Positions 22,750 to 35,344 of a stretch of DNA of 64,000 nucleotides are shown piece after piece. The DNA is from Isoperla grammatica. Its lineage: Eukaryota; Arthropoda; Insecta; Plecoptera; Perlodidae. Positions within the stretch are counted from its first letter, which is position 1; every line of letters starts with the position of its first letter. The stretch is taken from NCBI GenBank assembly GCA_945910005.1, contig OX246743.1, positions 9,778,587-9,842,586 of the forward strand, read 5' to 3'. The translations under genes and the position numbers were made by a program. Under the pieces are notes generated by a model. That model was not told where the DNA came from. It made no database searches and saw only the letters and a list, made by a program, of their open reading frames with translations.

Positions 22750-23740
22750 TTATGCACACTATACTGTTATTCTTAAACCATGAAATAAACAATGTTATTT
22801 TCAAAAAACTATGATACACATGATATAAAAAAAAATAAAAAAAATAAACGCCTTTTTCCTAAAGAAAGGTTGTTCCATTTCCAAAGAACACCCACATTTC
22901 TCAAGTAATAAAAAGCATTATCTCTGATTAGTATTCACAGGTTGTAGAAATGCGGCTCATGTCGGCTTCGACGTCCAGGGGAAGTCAAAACTAAATACCA
23001 TAAATATTCATTATACGTTTTAAACACTTCTTAGTTATAAAACAATCTTCTGCTTGCAAGATGTCGAGGATTGGGTGGCCCGTAGTAAAACAATGCCACA
23101 TAAAAAGTAACGTCCACCTCTGAATGTAATGAATCTAATTCCAGTCGTTGCGTTTGCCGCCGGTCTACGCAAGTTATATACATCGAAAACAATAAAAGGT
23201 AATGGTGAATGCATTACTGTCGACGACAACAGCCGGTAAGCCTTAATACAAGGGAGAGTGTATGTTATTATGCAGCGTGAAGACACCTGGCATAATCAAT
23301 GTTAATTGCTTCGTTCTTTTAAGAGTGTTCAACACAATTACAGTTTGAGAAGCGCGAGGAGTTAAAGTGTTCTGTTCGTATGTTGAGAATTACCGTCACT
23401 ATCAAAATTTTGAGACTGTGTGGAGCTACGTGTTAGTAAGATCTGCAGATATTTGAACAAAATGCAGAATCGATTGGGTATTGTTAAAATGAGAAAATTT
23501 CAATACTATCAAAAGGTGTTTTTGATCCAAACGCGAAACGTTTTGAATCCATTTGTCAAGGTTATCTGGAAAGTTTGATAATATCCAGCCCCACATCATC
23601 CCGAAAGTTTTACATTGAATACTTTTTTCAAGATACGCACAAACAAAGCTTAAATTATGACATTTTTAAGCTATTTGCGTTGATCACTTTTGGCTGATGA
23701 AGATAATGTGCACTGTCCATCTTGTTCTATTTTAACACAT
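22750..23740. other. Noncoding stretch
   Basis: No gene or element could be supported. The minus-strand 83-aa frame near 23035-23286 has no recognisable domain. Confidence 0.5.
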
Positions 23741-23744
23741 CACC

Positions 23745-24000
23745 TGTCCAAAGGCGACCTGTCCCTTTCAGGTGACACACTGGTATATGGTAGACTAGTC
23801 GATTTAGATAGTTGGAAGGAAATTATTAAGGATCTTTGTATGACTCAATTCCAGATATAGGACTGAATCCCAGAATTCACCATTGACTGAGGAAAATCTC
23901 GTAGAAAAAGTTAGGTCAGGATTGCCGGTGGCCGGTATCGAACCGGTGACCTCCGAATTAGAGTCTCGCGTGTCACGCGTGAGCTATCTCTATCGGTTAG
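23745..24000 (-). mobile_element. tRNA-derived SINE, family A
   Basis: Read on the minus strand from about 24000, the tRNA-like head contains GAGCTCACGCGTGACACGC-like A-box sequence. The B box GGTTCGATACC follows, then GGCCACCGGCAATCCTGAC and a body with GAATTCTGGGATTCAG. It is close to the copy at 31150-31360, with the same order of blocks and AATTCTGG near the same place. It does not encode protein. Confidence 0.75.
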
Positions 24001-24064
24001 GTATAATTACATTTAAGGTAATCAAGAGATAGACATAATTAATACAGAGTTGAAAGCGATCATG

Positions 24065-24260
24065 ACCGAAAGAGCTGGCTGGGCGGCAGCACGCGATACT
24101 CTACTTCGTCGGGAGATCACGGGTTCGATTCTTAACACTAGCAATCGTGATCGAAGCATTTGTCTCAGGTTTACAAGTCGAATGCTGGAGTTTCCATAAC
24201 ACAATTAGTATTCCCTTGTGCATCATGTAAAGTGCGTTGATCCAGTGAAGATTCTGTATC
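24065..24260 (+). mobile_element. tRNA-derived SINE, family A-like
   Basis: The A-box-like AGCTGGCTGGGCGGCAGC and the B box GGGTTCGATTCTT are about 45 bp apart. The family A body follows in weakened form (AGCAATCGTGATCGAAG, CGAATGCTGGAGTTTCC). It lies back to back with the inverted copy at 23745-24000. Confidence 0.65.
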
Positions 24261-24269
24261 AAGCTTCAC

Positions 24270-25560
24270 ATACACTGTAATGATCTTAGACACTTGACCA
24301 ATATATATGTATATAACCTTAAAGAATAACAACGGTATAAAGACAAATCATTCATAATTCAAACTATAGATAAATAATTTTTATTAATAATAATTACAAT
24401 GATTCAAATGTTAAAGAACAAACTCGTTGTGGTATAGATCGTTCATAGAAGACAAATTTAGTCATCAATAATGTAGTTTAATTCAATGATCCAAAATGCC
24501 CAGTTTCATTAACAGGGGAACGCTAGTTGCTACGAAAATATTTTATATAAATACTATTTTCCACAAGAAAAACAAATTCCTTAACACTGTTAGGGGCTTT
24601 CCTGATATAGAGGACGTCTATGCATTCAGACCTAAAGATCCTAGCTGTAAAGAAAAGTACTATTTTCAGAGTTGACGTTGCTGGAGATGCGTAGTGCTTT
24701 CCCAAATAAAAATGTGCGATAAAATCACATGCAGCGCTATCTACGTGTTGATCTGGAACTGTTTGTAGGTTCTTTGGGTGTCTCTTTGTGTAACTGCCCA
24801 AGGAACCAGGGGTAGCATTACTTGGCTCCATCACCCCTTCCTAGCCGAAAAGGTCTCTTCAAATGCCAGCGCATTCAAGTGCAAAATGTAGCGGGTTTAT
24901 TCAGGTTTATATATGTATATAAACAAGCAGTGTTAAAATATTCATCACATTAAAACTATTAATCATAATAATAACACAATATCTATCGGACAACTGAATA
25001 CTACATGGGTTCTTGAAATTTAAACAACACAACAGAACTGTGAAAAAGCGCCTAGGCTAGCCTAGCCTCCAAATAAAAGTGCCTAGGCTAGAATACACCA
25101 CTGCTTATACAGCAAGCAATCCATTACCCACACAACATATCCATCAAACAACAATGATATGGAAACTTATTATCGCATCCCATCAGACATAAGGCAGGTC
25201 TAGACATGTATGTGTATATACATCACGGTTAATGACAGACGACATGCACAGGCGTGGCCGCGGATCACTCGTTTTACCAACCTACAGGGAGAAAATTACT
25301 ATGTAGTTCATTAGCGTGGTAAACTGTGGTGGTTGGTACAACAATAAGTTACTTTTTCAATTTGTTTGTATATTAATTACATGTAATTGTAATGATCTGC
25401 ATGTGGAGGTGTAATAAATCAGCTGGGGGTGTGACGTACCGTCTGCACAATTACAGTTTGGCGTTGTAGGGTGAGGTTCTGGGCGGGATATCCGTGCAGA
25501 CATCATAAGTGTAATTGTACTCGTATTAATTTCTATTGCTAATAATAACTAAATTAACTG
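24270..25560. other. Noncoding stretch
   Basis: The 103-aa minus-strand frame at 24523-24834 has more balanced amino-acid use than most here. It has no recognisable domain and no consistent splice sites, so it is not called. A 14-bp palindrome, CTAGGCTAGCCTAG, lies at about 25053-25066, with a partial copy 28 bp further on. Confidence 0.5.
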
Positions 25561-25564
25561 GAAC

Positions 25565-25735
25565 TGCATGTCTATTGAAGGTAGAGTCATTCAAATGACA
25601 GAGGGATGAAGATAACATTAACAGTCACATAAACAAAACATGAGTTTTACGGGCTTTGAACCAACGTCCCTTGGTTATACATGGGTACTATACTTGAACC
25701 CGCTGGCTCTAACCTAATGAATCATGGAAGACAGG
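25565..25735 (-). mobile_element. tRNA-derived SINE, family B-like
   Basis: On the minus strand a B-box-like GGTTCAAAGCCCG follows a tRNA-like head with GGTTAGAGCCAGCGGGTT. The tail contains TTATCTTCATCCCTC, as in the other family B copies. It is a diverged copy with approximate ends. A run of eleven G follows at 25749-25759. Confidence 0.6.
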
Positions 25736-25759
25736 AAGAAAGGTTGGTGGGGGGGGGGG

Positions 25760-27090
25760 AAGATTCTAAAATTTACTACAAAATATGTTTGTAAAAAGTA
25801 GTCATTTCATTTGTTTCACTGCAAACAAGTTCTTGACAAAATGTTTGTTTACCAAGTCTGCTTGTAAACCAGATTTCAGTGGGGGACATTTTACTATTTA
25901 TTATGTGCATCGTTGCAACGACGAATCTGAAATCACCGTTCACATGTTTTATAGTACAGATAGAAAATCTAAGTAAATTTCAGAAACTAAATGAAATTCT
26001 CAAAATAATGATTCAAATGTACGTTTGGTCCAAATCATACAATTTGAGATTATTTTGAAATTGTCTAATCTTTTCCAAACAAAATCAAATTTGCAACCCT
26101 TTTTTTAGAACATCACTTGATCTTGATAATATCTAGCCCCGCATCCATGTAGTTCTAAAATTATAAAAAAAAACTTTAATTCTCAAGCTTAGCTACTTGT
26201 GGCGAACACTCTTCAAGTCATATTTCATCCCGTTCACTGCAAACGTAAGACTTCTGAACCTTCACAATATTTCCTCGTGTGACCTCGTTAACTCTTCGTT
26301 CGTCGCTCCTCCTTCCCCTAATTAGAGAATGATATTTTTCCCTATTCGTCTGTATTCCTTTTCATTTATTATCCACTACGCTAGAGGTTCCACGGTTTCA
26401 ACGAATCCCTGGAGCGCCTTCATCTTCTCTTGTTTAATAAGCATTATACAAAACGAACAAAACATTTCATATTTGAACGGCATCAGAACAGAACTTGATC
26501 ATTAACTTTTAGTTTGTGCTTTTCACTGTAGGAGATGAGAGTAATATGCTCCGCTACATGTAGACAAAAAGCTATGCTGCTGTATGGAGATACACCAGAT
26601 GAAGGAAGGTACAAGAAAAGTTTATACAACCCGTTCTGATCTGTAGGCTACATTGTAAAAGTTCATATTTACATATCTAGTTGAAGTCTTGCAAAACTTC
26701 AAGATGTAACTAGATTAAAATTAATGACATTAAAAATAAACACTTAACTATCAACATTAAGCAGCGTGAATTACAATGTTGTGATAATATTTAAATAACT
26801 GATTAATATTACTATTAATTAATGCAATCCCTCCCATCATGGTAAAGCAGGTAAAGTTGTCTCGACGCATCAAGTAATATGCTTCGTCATGTCTGTACAA
26901 TTCTCAGAAAAGCAGAAATTGCTGGTACCTGCTTGTAGTTCTCCTGTTGGGCTTGCTTGGAATGTGCCCTGACGGCGCCTACCCACAGACACGCTGATAG
27001 TACCAAGGCAATACCGGACGTAGACACATCGCCGTGGTCGCCATAAGAGCAATCCTTTTAGAATTTGGGGGGGGAGGGGAAGTTCGGGTC
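25760..27090. other. Noncoding stretch
   Basis: No supported gene or element. Confidence 0.5.
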
Positions 27091-27099
27091 GCAAAGAGA

Positions 27100-27220
27100 G
27101 CCGGCAAGTATGTAGAAGAAGAAGAATGTGAAAGCTGGAAGAGAAAGGTGATGAAGGCCATACGAGATAAAGAGGAAGAGAGCCTCTTTGCGGACACCGG
27201 TCACCACGAGGAGGAACCCA
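27100..27220. repeat. Dispersed repeat pair, copy 1
   Basis: This segment aligns with 47490-47595 across about 65-100 bp. The best block is CCTCTTTGCGGACACCGGTCACCA here and CCTCTTTGCGGGCACCGGTC at the second copy, with AAGAAAGGTGAT-like sequence upstream in both. Both strands have open frames here (a Lys/Glu-rich one on plus, a Pro/Arg-rich one on minus). The reading frame is broken in the second copy, so any coding origin has decayed. The family is unknown. Confidence 0.5.
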
Positions 27221-27249
27221 CAAAACTGTACCTTTGGTAAAAGACAAGC

Positions 27250-30145
27250 AACATTAATTCAGAGGTAGTTGCCATGCAATATTTCGTTGGAGCTTAATAA
27301 TAGTTAATATAGAATCTCATGTAAAAACTGTACCTTTTCTCCTCATGAAAATATCAAACACAGTCCATATTAATCGTTAGAGGTTAGTTACAAACAGTTT
27401 TGTCTGAGAGTGAATAAAAAGTGTACGTGAAATAGTATAGAACATCGTGGCCGCTTGGTGCAGTGAAATAATATCCCTTGATGGGAGAGATAAAAGAGCA
27501 ACTTTTTATTAGCATCGGAACACAAAAGGTATCTTCCTTTGCCCCCATCAGCACTGGCTTTTTATACATGCACGTTTATAACCATATGCATACATGTTTG
27601 GGCATTTATTAGCTGAGTCAGCTAGAGAGATTTTTCCTCCTGTCTACCGACGGTGATATGGCATGTCCTGAATTTTACCTGCACTTAAAATTCAGATGGT
27701 TCGTGTTGATGTGTTGTACAAAGTTGAGAATCACTTATAAACTTGAGAGTATGTTTGTTTTATAACTTATCACACACAATACTGATATGTATTGTGGTGA
27801 ACTTACAAGAAATCGGAAATTCATAACTTTAAACTTAAACCAAATAAAAAAGATTCACTTTGATAGAGAGTATATGGGAGAAAAGTAAAAAGTGAAAAAT
27901 GTCAACAAGTAATATAAATATTGTAATTAATTACGGTAGCCTACCAATGAATTTCATACACATATTTTAACAATTTACTCTCGCTTGTTTTACGAAGGTA
28001 AACAGATGTGAATGAAATTCGGAATAGATAAGTTAAAATTGCCAATGTGCCTGGGTAAATCGATAATTAAAAATAACCTATATCAACTGTTCGAATTTAA
28101 AACACAGAAAATTAAAGAATATCCTATGGATATTAATGATCACATTCAGAAAAAAATGTGTTGTGCAACCAAAATTATCAAATAGTTTTGAATACATATT
28201 TAAATTACGGTTCCAATTAAATATGTATACTTAAGCAAATCGTTATAATGTTTGGTCTAAAAAATATTTTGGTACACGTAATAATATACAGCAAGCATCA
28301 CAAATTTTGGCGTGTGTGTTATACAACTACAAGCCCTAAATTTTCAACATAATTATTCAATTCTGCATGCAACGTTTTAGTCATGCATTTACCTTTGTTT
28401 TAATTAGGAACCTAATTAAAAATAATAGTAATCCAAAATAACTGAGTTAATCTTATGTACAACCATAAAGTTAAAGAATTTAAAATTTAGAATAACAAAG
28501 AGTGCCGCATCCAGATTTGCAAAAAGGACTCATCACGAGATTTCAATTAAGATAAACCTTTCAAAACATAAACAAAAATAATTTGTATACGCTATTTAAA
28601 TTAAGGCTATTAAAGCAATCTGCAAGTAAATATCAGTATATAAGAGTTATTAATTTCATATGATGCAAGTATCAAGTATTTTCACAGGTTGTGCAGATTA
28701 AAATAATTTAAAATTCTACATTGTAATCAATATAAACATAATATTAATGTAAATTAATCCTTTGGACTTTTCTTTATAGGAATTGGTAAAAAAAAAAAAA
28801 ATCAAAAAGAAGAAACCCTACCTTTAGTTATAAACCGTATTCACTATGATAATTCCGGTCGAGGAGGATCTGATCCTTCCTTGTGGTGACCGGTTCCCGC
28901 AAATTATTATTATTGATATTAATATTATATTAATATATTACTATATTATTGTTAGATATTTAATATCATTTTAATGCAAGCCTTTAATTCTAACACTTAT
29001 GAGCTATTTGTATCGAAAAATCTCAATTAAATAAACAAAATTAAACTACATTTTATTAGACCTTAATTTTAAATGCAAAATTCCCCTAAATATAAAAACC
29101 TTCTAAATGTTCTAAAATATCCAACCGTTACCTCAACCTTCCCACCATGAGAACCATCTCATCCACAGGCGGACGCATCAGGCAGCTCATTATGAATACA
29201 AGCACCCTTGTTCATTATACACCAACGAAACAAGACGCTATGTTTTTGCATATGATGTGTCTCCAACGATCCTTTCAACTATACGAAATGAAGGTCTCAC
29301 ACATTCAATGGGCCCATACCCATTACCCCAAACCCATTAAGAGGCGGCCTCATCCTGTCAGAGAAAAACTATATGTGATGTCTTTCATCCGACGAACGAA
29401 CATCTTTGCATATTAAATAACGTACAAAAACTGGACCCTATCTGCATATTAGGTTTCTAAAAGTTTACCTACAGGTAACTATATCATATCTCGTTCAGAT
29501 AAGAACGTAATAATTGTTTTTATATTAAATAATTAGACAAGGTGGTACGGTTAGTAATGAGTGGATTTAACTTTTAAATTTATTTCGTTAATAAAAATTA
29601 GAATATTTTTTTGTTGTGTGGTTGGTAATGTGGGAAATATCGCCCTGTATGTGTGTGTGTTGGTTTGTCTTGTGTTATTAGTGTAGGAACATAATGTTGA
29701 ATATTTTGGTTTACTAAATGAGTTGGGAAAAGTTTTTGAAGTGTTGCATTATTTCAAGACGCGTAGATAAGAACGCTGCCAAGCGGGGATAGCGGAGTAA
29801 ATAGTTATAAAACGGGCAACGTTACTTATTTATGGTAAGACATTTTAATAGACTTTTAAATAAATAAATCGATCATCTATAGATGTGTGTTAAATAACCA
29901 TTAATGTTTACAAAATGTGTAATATTACATTAATACATTTTTTTTTTAAATAAAACAAATTACCAAATTATGGTGCGAGTCCTAAACATTATCCTGAGAA
30001 ATTCCTTCAAAACCACCCCACTATCTTAATTTAACTAACAAGGTCATATTAGAATATCCATATTCATATTTTCTCTCCGCATCGGATAGGGAAAAAAAAA
30101 TAATACAAAACATTCCGTTCCTATGAAACGTGCTTACATTTTTTA
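27250..30145. other. AT-rich noncoding stretch
   Basis: There are no supported genes. An 89-aa plus-strand frame (29147-29416) has His/Met/Arg-rich sequence without a domain and is not called. The segment 28890-28975 is almost pure A/T. Confidence 0.55.
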
Positions 30146-30150
30146 AAAGG

Positions 30151-30499
30151 TTAGGTTAGGTTAGGTAAGGTTAGGTTAGGTTAGGTTAGGTTAGGTTAGG
30201 TTAGGTAAGGTTAGGTTAGGTTAGGTTAGGTAAGGTTAGGTTAGGTTAGGTTAGGTTAGGTTAGGTTAGGTTAGGTTAGGTTAGGTTAGGTTAGGTTAGG
30301 TTAGGTTAGGTTAGGTTAGGTAAGGTTAGGTTAGGTTAGGTTAGGTAAGGTTAGGTTAGGTTAGGTTAGGTTAGGTTAGGTTAGGTTAGGTTAGGTTAGG
30401 TTAGGTTAGGTTAGGTAAGGTTAGGTTAGGTTAGGTTAGGTAAGGTTAGGTTAGGTTAGGTTAGGTTAGGTTAGGTTAGGTTAGGTTAGGCTAGGTTAA
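30151..30499. repeat. Interstitial telomere-type (TTAGG)n block
   Basis: About 70 pentamers in one phase make up this block. Seven are TAAGG variants, starting at 30166, 30206, 30231, 30321, 30346, 30416 and 30441, and one CTAGG is near the right end. TTAGG is the ancestral insect telomere repeat. The block is internal, with ordinary AT-rich DNA on both sides, so it is an interstitial telomeric sequence and not a chromosome end. No telomere-specific retrotransposon is visible next to it. Confidence 0.97.
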
Positions 30500-31145
30500 T
30501 TTTCTATTACAGTCTATTCTATTAGGTGGTTAGTTTTCTCTTTACAACTCCCAACTATAATCAATCGCCAATAATTGGGAATTGATACAAAATTGTTGGA
30601 TAAGTGGATGATCGATGGATTGATTGATTGATTGAAGAGCAGGAAATCATGTAACGAATCCCACAGCACAAAAACACATGTGTAATATAACAATGACCCA
30701 ATGTGATATGAAGAGAAGACATTGAAGGGAACATATAGTCACGTAGTCGCCTGTATTAAGTCGGGGTATCCTCTTCATATGAGTTGTGAGTCCGCCCAGA
30801 AAGTACTGCAGCAATGTATTACTTCGAGAAGTGAAGCCGCAAGTCCACACAATCCCCGGTCCGGCATTGACCACCACGGAAAGCCGCAATCTTGAAGGAT
30901 AATCTCAAACGCAAGCAGCAAAGTAATCTAGTTCTAGTGTACAGACATTCTGTTCAAAGTCCACTCCTTGAATGTACAACTTTCACTCTCACTTTTATCT
31001 CCTGTCTGATGATATTTAAGCTTTATGTCTCATATCTTGATACGTTATTAGACAAAGCTCAGTCTCACTGGTCAAGAGCGTTTCATACTTTTATGTGCAT
31101 GACTTAAAATAATAATAATTTTTCGTAGGAATACCTCATATATAG
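30500..31145. other. Noncoding stretch
   Basis: A short GATT repeat (about 30615-30635) is the only structure. An 80-aa frame on minus (30647-30889) and a 71-aa frame on plus (30892-31107) have no recognisable domain. Confidence 0.5.
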
Positions 31146-31149
31146 TAAA

Positions 31150-31360
31150 CCAGCTTTACCTGATATGCCCCTCCTCAGGGGACTTATAACTAGGAATGAT
31201 AGGGTGTTTGAAGAGTTGGAAAGGAATGTCCTAAGGTTGTTAGTAGGACTCTATACCAGAATTCGCCTTTACGACTGAGGAGAACCTCGAAAAACCTTCA
31301 GTCAGGATTGTCGATGGCCGGAATCGAACCGGCGACCTCCTGAATTAAAGTCACCTTTAT
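31150..31360 (-). mobile_element. tRNA-derived SINE, family A
   Basis: On the minus strand the B box GGTTCGATTCCGGCC is followed by GACAATCCTGACTGAAGG and then GGCGAATTCTGGTATAGAG. A tail with CCAACTCTTCAAACACCC and ends near CCTGAGGAGGGGCATATC follow. The tail matches plus-strand DNA at 40236-40365 and minus-strand DNA at 53575-53720, so these are parts of the same family. Confidence 0.8.
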
Positions 31361-31364
31361 TGGT

Positions 31365-34300
31365 AACAACTTATATAGGTAGTAGAGGTGTTTATTTAGT
31401 TTTCCCTTATATACATAAAATATACATAAAGTACATAACAGTAAAAAGCAGTAAAACGCAGGATTTAGAATTTACTGTAAACTACCAAACAAGCACTAAT
31501 GCGAGTGTTAGGAATCAAAGCCATAACACAAGAATTTAAAAAGAATTATTAAAAATTCATGACGGTTCAAATTTCCAAAGCTACTTAAGGAAATCGACGA
31601 TTTTGATTTAATTCCCACGCGTGCTTTGATTTTTTCAACATCCGTCGTTTAAAACGCGATCCCACAACTTCCCCCCTGACAAAAAACCAGGAATCGTTTA
31701 TCTTTAATATATATTTGTGCGCTTTTTCTAAAACGCGCTCTTTTTATCTAACAGTTAAACAGGGTCCTGGCGAGATGAATGAATGGTTTATTTATTTATC
31801 TGAGCACGACATGATATAAGCTTTTTTTACAACACCTTCAGAAAGCAAAATAAATCGACTCTACCTTTTGTCCCGCCTAATATTATTTAAACTGGTTTCG
31901 ACTTGAATCGGTTTTTGTTGAATTCAAAACGGAAATAAATAATTTAATATATTTTTTTAACAATTTTCTTATAAAAATTGCAAGCTGATTAAATATTGGG
32001 TTCTACTAAATCATTTAATTGCTTTATACTTAAATAGGTTTTTGCTTCACTCATAACGGAAATAGATCATTTAATTTTTTTAAATTTTCTTATAAAATTG
32101 CAAGTTGATAAGTACTATCCATAAGTAATGGGTCCACTTAATAATTAATCACTTACTTATCCTGATCGTTCTAGATGTAATCGGTGCGTGTATATCTCCA
32201 ACGAGCCACGGCCAACCGAATATGAGGTCCGTTTCAGCTCCGAGTCGCGCCCATTTGCATATCAAATAGGTAATATTTCTCCCCCTAAAAGGTCCATAGT
32301 CTCAGTACGTGATCCACAATGATGTTTTTAGAGCAACGAAGCCTACTTTAGGGGCGGAAGCAAGTCCTGATCAAAGACGAATTGTAAAAGAAATGGTTAT
32401 AATAGATTAAAGAAAAGAATACAGTATAAAAAAAAAATACCTTCTAGTATGCAGATGAGTATATATTCTTTTTTCGTAATGTATGCAACAACGTAAAAAT
32501 GCAAATGAATAACCTGAAAGAAAAAATCAATGTCTTTCGTGAAGGTTGTAGGGAGACATATTAGATGGTCCCCCCTCGGAACAAAAGGGTTGTAATGTAG
32601 AATAGAATCTAACAAACTTAATACAAACCAACCCACCTTAACCATATGGATGAAGTACACACATAGAACAAAAACGGATTTTTTTTTTACAAAACATTTT
32701 TTCATTTATTTCTTCTCCAGCTCGTTTCGGCTGATGTTAGGCTAGTTCTATAGGAGGGGCCTCAATGTATGTGTGTGTGTGTGTGTGGAAACTGGCTTTG
32801 AGTCGCTCGTCATTTGCGTGTGTTTTCACCAGAGGCTGGTCGAGCTCGAGGTCTCTGTCTCAGACACAGGTTCACTAAGACGAACTGAAGAAGGAAATTG
32901 AACCCGGATTCACATACTCGATATTATTTTTTAATGGCTCTACGTGTGTTTACTGGTGGCTTTATTATATGTACCCCAGCGTGTGCGCGATGTTTGCAAT
33001 ATTACGGTTCGATAATTCAGTGTGTGTGTGGTGATATACGTTGTTTCGTTTCTTAATTTGTGTAATTAATTAAATTTGTGTTAATTAGTGCGAATAATTA
33101 TAATGTTTTTTTTGCGATCTGGAATTGCGAAAATATTAGAGATATTTTAGTTTTGGCGAATTTATCAGAATGATTTCAGTGTGTTTTGATTGTGTATGTT
33201 AATTAGTTAATTAGTGAATTAATGATAGTCAATATGTATAGATTTGTTTCATACATCGGATTGTTTGGCAATGATAAGTACTCTCATAAAATGAGTTAAA
33301 CAAACATCATTTAGAAAATGTGTTATAGAGGTTTATTGGAAAAGACAGTAGTTCTGAAATATTTATAATTTGTTAATAACCAAGTCTAGGCCTATAGTAC
33401 CTACGACTTCTTTTACGGTTTCAAAATTGGTTTTCGTTCGTTTAAAAAATGTAAATAAATAGATAAAATCTGAAGAAAAAACAATGAACAAAATTAAATT
33501 AATACCTTTCGTGTAGGGTGGTTGCACACATCTAAGTTACTAATTTATTACAGGGACTGCAATTTATGCACATGTATTTTTACGCTATATATACCACGAG
33601 ACGCATATTCGTGTAAAAGATCTGAATCCACTTCCTCTGCAAAACCTGTCAGTCTATTTTTATGTACTTTATGATGTGTGAAGTTACCTTAAATAGGTAA
33701 ACGTTTTAATGAATGTTCGAAAAAGCAGAATTGGATGTTTTTAATCCCCCTTAGCGTGAGTTAAAAATAAATATGATCTTTCTTTAATTCTAAGTGAAAT
33801 TAATTAATAGTGTATTGTAGCTAATTAATTATTTTATTAAAAATTTTATTAAGTTCCCATTTTCAAAAGGGATATTATATTATTGTATTTACCTTCATCA
33901 ACATAGAAATACCAAAGACTAAAGTAAGATGTCAATATTGAATCCTGTACGACAAAAAATGTGTGAGCAACTTAACGTTACGTTAACCCGGGTACAAATT
34001 ATCCCTCCACATCCTCTAATCTGTTCAGTCACTACAGTTTTTCATCACACAAACATTCCGACAACATTAGGGTTTTTGTTATTAATTTATATACCGGCCG
34101 GCTTGTTCCCGCGGTTGATTAGCTGTGCGGGCTTGACTATATACCGAGGATACAATTCAACTTTCAGACTATTTTCATCAACCACGCATCGTCGTGATTA
34201 GCCTTGATGTACAATACGTCGATAATCAATACAAAAATTATTCAATTTTCCTACTGAGTAGTTATTGAAGTAAATACCGTTGGCATTGTGGAGGAGGAAC

Positions 34301-34985
34301 TTATTACCCATTCATAAATATGTAATATCACAAATTATTGTCGTTCAAGTTTGTAATTACAGCAATGAATGTTTTTCAAAATAGTGGAATTTCGTAATTC
34401 ACATGGACACAGGAACTTGTTTTTATCTCGTATCTATTAGATAGATAGTTAGATTATAGGGTATATATGATAACAATTCGAGTTTTGAGGGAAATATTTA
34501 ATTACATTTATATTAAATGGTTGTTTACATTACTACAATAATGAGGCAGATAGTTTATTGTTTGGTAATAATATGGTCTTGGTACGTTATCTGTATTGTA
34601 CACGGTGTGATTCAAACTAGTTGAACAACACTTGTTTCGTTAACACATTATTCATTTCTCACATTTCTTCTCACATAAAGACGTGTTTAATTTAATGAAG
34701 TTTAAGTTTTGGCTGTGTAAATTGTGTGTTAATAGTACTTGAACATTTGTCGTTTAAAAAATAAACCTTGCGATAAAATGTGGTACTTATCTTTTTACAT
34801 TTACACGTAAGATAATTATAACGTGTTATTAAGGTTGGAAAAGATTTTACCGATTATCTTTAATGAAATTAGCACAATTTAGAACAAAAACTGGTAAAAA
34901 AAACACTTGAAATCTAGTTAGTGTGAATATAATGCCTTATCTTACATTCTCGATTATTACCTGATTAGAATAAACGTTGTAAAAT
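31365..34985. other. AT-rich noncoding stretch
   Basis: Apart from a TG microsatellite (32768-32786) nothing is supported. Two roughly 95-bp segments near 31905-32000 and 32030-32110 share phrases such as AAATAGGTTTTTG and TTTTCTTATAAAATTGCAAG, suggesting an old local duplication. Confidence 0.5.
32768..32786. repeat. (TG)n microsatellite
   Basis: About 19 bp of alternating TG. Confidence 0.9.
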
Positions 34986-34986
34986 T

Positions 34987-35018
34987 TGGGGGGTGGGAGG
35001 GGGGGGGGGGAGGGGGGC
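34987..35018 (+). repeat. G-rich tract
   Basis: G runs interrupted by single T or A (GGGGGGTGGGAGGGGGGGGG pattern). It is a strong G-quadruplex candidate on the plus strand. Confidence 0.85.
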
Positions 35019-35070
35019 ATTCCGCACAGTGAGAACATTACAACACGTTTCTAATGATATTATTTCCAGT

Positions 35071-35341
35071 TAAATAAATAAAATAAATAAATTCACATTT
35101 AGAGTCTACCCACTCAGTAACTAAACTGATTTGCAGTGGGGGACTTTAATTGAAAGTGACTGAACCAACCCTGTAGGCTTCGAACACCATCGACGAGTGA
35201 GCGATAACCAATCAAAGATCGATATTTCAAATACGAAACATATGAATCAGTGATTGGACAGTGCGAACACCTGCGGACAAATGCCAGAATCAACAAGGCC
35301 GATTCAGAACAACTTTGAATTTATTGAGTGCTTCGTTGCTA
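35071..35341 (-). repeat. Dispersed 270-bp repeat, copy 1
   Basis: This block is about 90% identical to 53791-54072, in the same orientation. Both start with an AAATAAATAAA-type tail on the plus strand, which fits the 3' end of a retroposon lying on the minus strand. Both stop at the same point (CTT(C/T)GTTGCTA). A 60-aa minus-strand frame is open in both copies, but its peptide has no recognisable domain. It is a SINE or a 5'-truncated LINE fragment; the two cannot be distinguished here. Confidence 0.8.
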
Positions 35342-35344
35342 GGT

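Noticed and set aside
24523..24834. 103-aa minus-strand frame
   Set aside because: Amino-acid use is fairly balanced, but there is no recognisable domain, no convincing acceptor or donor, and it is flanked by AT-rich DNA.
26870..27247. 125-aa minus-strand frame and overlapping plus frame
   Set aside because: Both strands are open, composition is skewed, and the related copy at 47.5 kb is broken. It is kept only as a repeat pair.
30151..30499. True chromosome end
   Set aside because: Ordinary sequence continues for more than 30 kb on both sides.
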